Source of the DNA: Alphaproteobacteria bacterium
GTDB lineage: Bacteria > Pseudomonadota > Alphaproteobacteria > UBA8366 > GCA-2717185
NCBI GenBank assembly: GCA_021774435.1
Contig: JAJFJB010000085.1
Span: forward strand, 1 to 45,236
Reading direction: 5' to 3'
DNA: 45,236 bases
Shown: piece after piece, positions 43,798-45,236 of the stretch
Layout of the letters: each line of letters starts with the position of its first letter
Position numbering within the stretch: the first letter of the stretch is position 1
Notes under the pieces: model-generated
What the model saw: only the letters and a program-made list of their open reading frames with translations
The model's database searches: none
What the model was told of the DNA's origin: nothing
Position numbers and translations under genes: made by a program

Positions 43798-44238
43798 TTA
43801 AGCATCGGCGCCCGCTTCATCCTGCAATCGCTGCAGCTGTTCCCATCCAAAATAACCCGTGAAGGCGTCGTCGCCGAAATAGAGTACGGGTCCATCGCAC
43901 ATGAAAAGATACACCGTATCTTCAAGCGCTGTCGTCGCGCCGTGCACCATACCATTCGGCTCATAGATAAAATCCCCAGCCTCCAGCGTACCGTCGCGCA
44001 CTTGAAGCTTGCCGGAGAGAATGAGCACTTGCGCAGCCGACAAATGTTTATGCGGGGCCGCCACGTAGCCTTTCATCCATTTAAGCAGGACGGCCCACCG
44101 TCCCGTCTCAGGGCCGATCCACAGAATTTTCATATAGGCCTGACCAGGCTTGGTCTCGATCCAATCCATACTTGCCGAACGAGCGATTGAATCCATGATC
44201 TCACTGTTTACCGGCGCGATGTCCTGCGGAAGTGGCAT
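43798..44238 (-). CDS. Cupin-domain protein (ChrR-like/2,4'-dihydroxyacetophenone dioxygenase-like)
   Basis: The 146-residue product is a single cupin. The first metal motif reads APHKHLSAAQVLILSGKLQV, in which the usual Glu (HxH-x3/4-E) is Gln. The second is FIYEPNGMVHGATT with the final His. With Glu missing, metal binding may be weaker or use three histidines. Related cupins include anti-sigma ChrR domains and acetophenone-type dioxygenases. The start at 44238 (MPLPQDI) has GGGGGA seven bases ahead. A much longer open frame extends upstream to 45147, but it runs antisense through the CoA-transferase gene and is rejected. It is divergent from that gene. Confidence 0.75.
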   Translation of the reverse strand: MPLPQDIAPVNSEIMDSIARSASMDWIETKPGQAYMKILWIGPETGRWAVLLKWMKGYVAAPHKHLSAAQVLILSGKLQVRDGTLEAGDFIYEPNGMVHGATTALEDTVYLFMCDGPVLYFGDDAFTGYFGWEQLQRLQDEAGADA

Positions 44239-44361
44239 TCCAAATCCCCCTGATCCTTGTCGTAACGATGGGAGAAGCCTATCGGCATTTCCTCGCGCAT
44301 ACAATTTGCGCCGTCTGCCGCGAATGCTACGGTTACGTATCGAGTCATATGGGGGGAAGTC

Positions 44362-45236
44362 GTGCAGCCATTGAAAGACGTCCGCGTATTGGCGGTAACG
44401 GTATTTCTCGCCGGGCCGTTTTTGAGCATGACACTGGCCCGTTTTGGCGCGGATGTCATCAAAGTGGAAATGCCGGGTGTCGGCGATCCCGTGCGCGCGC
44501 TGGGTCCCTTCGCCGGCCCGGAAGGCGTGCACCCTACGAAACAGACCGATCAGGACATACCCACGAAGTTCCTTAAGCGCACGCAAGGGGTCAAGAGCGT
44601 CACCTTGAATTTGAAGGACCCAGAAGGTAAGCGTCTGTTTCTGGAACTCGCCAAACAATCTGACGTCGTGATCGAAAACCTTGCCCCCGGCTCGATGAAG
44701 CGCCTCGGCCTCGGCTATAAGGATGTGGCCGCGGTCAATCCCAGAATCGTCTATTGCTCGATCTCCGGCTACGGCCAAGACGGCCCGCATGCCGACAATC
44801 CGGCCCATGATCACCAGATACAAGCGATGTCCGGCATGATGGATATAAACGGCCACCCGGATGGGCCACCGACCCGCGTCGGTGTCTATGTCAGCGATCT
44901 GGTGACGCCGCTCTATTCTGCCTTTTCGATCCTGGCAGCCTTGAAACACAAGGAACAAACCGGCGAAGGCCAATATCTCGACGCCTCGATGATGGATACG
45001 TTGGCCAGCCTGATGTTCATGGAGCCACTGGAGGAATTCATGGAGGCGGGGTATCCACCCCGCGCCGGCAACAACGCCCGCACAGGTCCGACAGGCCTCT
45101 ATCATGTGAAGGACGCCGACGTTATCATCACGGTCGGACACGATCATCGATTCATCGCCCTATGCGACGCGTTGCAAGCGCCGGAGATCGCCGAGGATAA
45201 GCGCTTCTCCGATGCCATCGCCCGAGCGGAAAATCT
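44362..45236 (+). CDS. Class III (CaiB/BaiF) CoA-transferase, amino-terminal part (cut by right edge)
   Basis: This enzyme would move CoA between carboxylic acids through an aspartyl-CoA thioester. Reading from the GTG at 44362 gives 291 residues to the edge. It shows ADVIKVEMPGVGDPVR, DVVIENLAPGSMKRLGLGY, PRIVYCSISGYGQDGP and GEGQYLDASMMDTLASL, where the Asp in LDAS or MMDT is the likely catalytic nucleophile. These are family hallmarks. The full gene should be about 390-410 codons. The GTG is preceded by a GGGGGGAAGTC ribosome site, and no in-frame ATG is near. The substrate acid is unknown. Confidence 0.9.
   Translation, partial: MQPLKDVRVLAVTVFLAGPFLSMTLARFGADVIKVEMPGVGDPVRALGPFAGPEGVHPTKQTDQDIPTKFLKRTQGVKSVTLNLKDPEGKRLFLELAKQSDVVIENLAPGSMKRLGLGYKDVAAVNPRIVYCSISGYGQDGPHADNPAHDHQIQAMSGMMDINGHPDGPPTRVGVYVSDLVTPLYSAFSILAALKHKEQTGEGQYLDASMMDTLASLMFMEPLEEFMEAGYPPRAGNNARTGPTGLYHVKDADVIITVGHDHRFIALCDALQAPEIAEDKRFSDAIARAEN

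Noticed and set aside
44239-45147. Long open frame on the minus strand that extends the cupin upstream through the CoA-transferase region
   Set aside because: The translated extension has no recognisable domain and lies antisense to a clear family III CoA-transferase. A good ribosome site and start at 44238 give a normal cupin.
1-45236. Insertion sequences, prophage, CRISPR, toxin-antitoxin or defence genes
   Set aside because: None of their typical proteins, terminal repeats or spacer arrays could be seen on either strand.

Overview
The window looks like a chromosomal segment of a free-living alphaproteobacterium, probably Rhodospirillales-like. The reasons are the C4-pathway 5-aminolevulinate synthase, the block aroC-fabI-dnaJ-family gene-glycine-zipper lipoprotein-pdxH, two PAS_5-type proteins (a family found mainly in alphaproteobacteria), and several uptake systems for amino acids, peptides and organic acids. 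Base composition looks even and moderately GC-rich. I found no insertion sequence, phage, integrase, tRNA, rRNA or CRISPR. Both ends cut genes: aroC at the left edge and a class III CoA-transferase at the right edge.

Positions 1-8600 are mostly housekeeping. On the minus strand lie aroC, fabI, a DnaJ-family chaperone gene and a glycine-zipper lipoprotein. On the plus strand lie pdxH, a cation diffusion facilitator and a short-chain dehydrogenase. The minus strand then carries a PadR-like regulator, hemA and a class III omega-aminotransferase. Positions 8600-14000 hold single genes with their own regulatory DNA: an orphan ATP-grasp ligase behind an AT-rich leader with a ladder of TTCACA repeats, a secreted cyclase-family hydrolase, a PEP-CTERM protein built from three tail-collar repeats, a metallo-beta-lactamase-fold hydrolase and a small membrane protein.

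Positions 14100-20330 are a complete Dpp/Opp-type ABC operon (binding protein, two permeases, two ATPases) ending in an AhpD-like protein. On the minus strand, 24522 down to 20323 is a compact operon: TauD-like dioxygenase, DMT exporter, M20 carbamoylase/allantoate-type amidohydrolase and a second DMT exporter. Divergent from it run a PEP-mutase/isocitrate-lyase-family lyase, a 14-helix MFS transporter and a ribokinase. After a carboxyl-terminal protease on the minus strand come hyuA and hyuB (ATP-dependent hydantoinase/oxoprolinase) and a VOC protein. Together with the M20 enzyme this suggests hydantoin or N-carbamoyl amino acid breakdown, which is inference.

Positions 34000-45236 hold a secreted YbjN-like protein, a tandem pair of PAS_5 paralogues of identical length, a Gfo/Idh/MocA oxidoreductase with an altered EKP motif, a tctCBA tripartite tricarboxylate transporter operon, a DUF3179 protein, a YajQ-family nucleotide-binding protein, an MFS transporter, a cupin and the partial CoA-transferase.

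The most distinctive signals are outside ordinary gene content. They are long stem-loops directly after the binding-protein gene in both transport operons, perfect palindromes in the divergent spacers at 12648-12667 and 29544-29559, the TTCACA ladder at 8768-8832, the PEP-CTERM protein with an exact 144-residue repeat, and the PAS_5 duplication. I did not find a clearly novel defence or mobile system.
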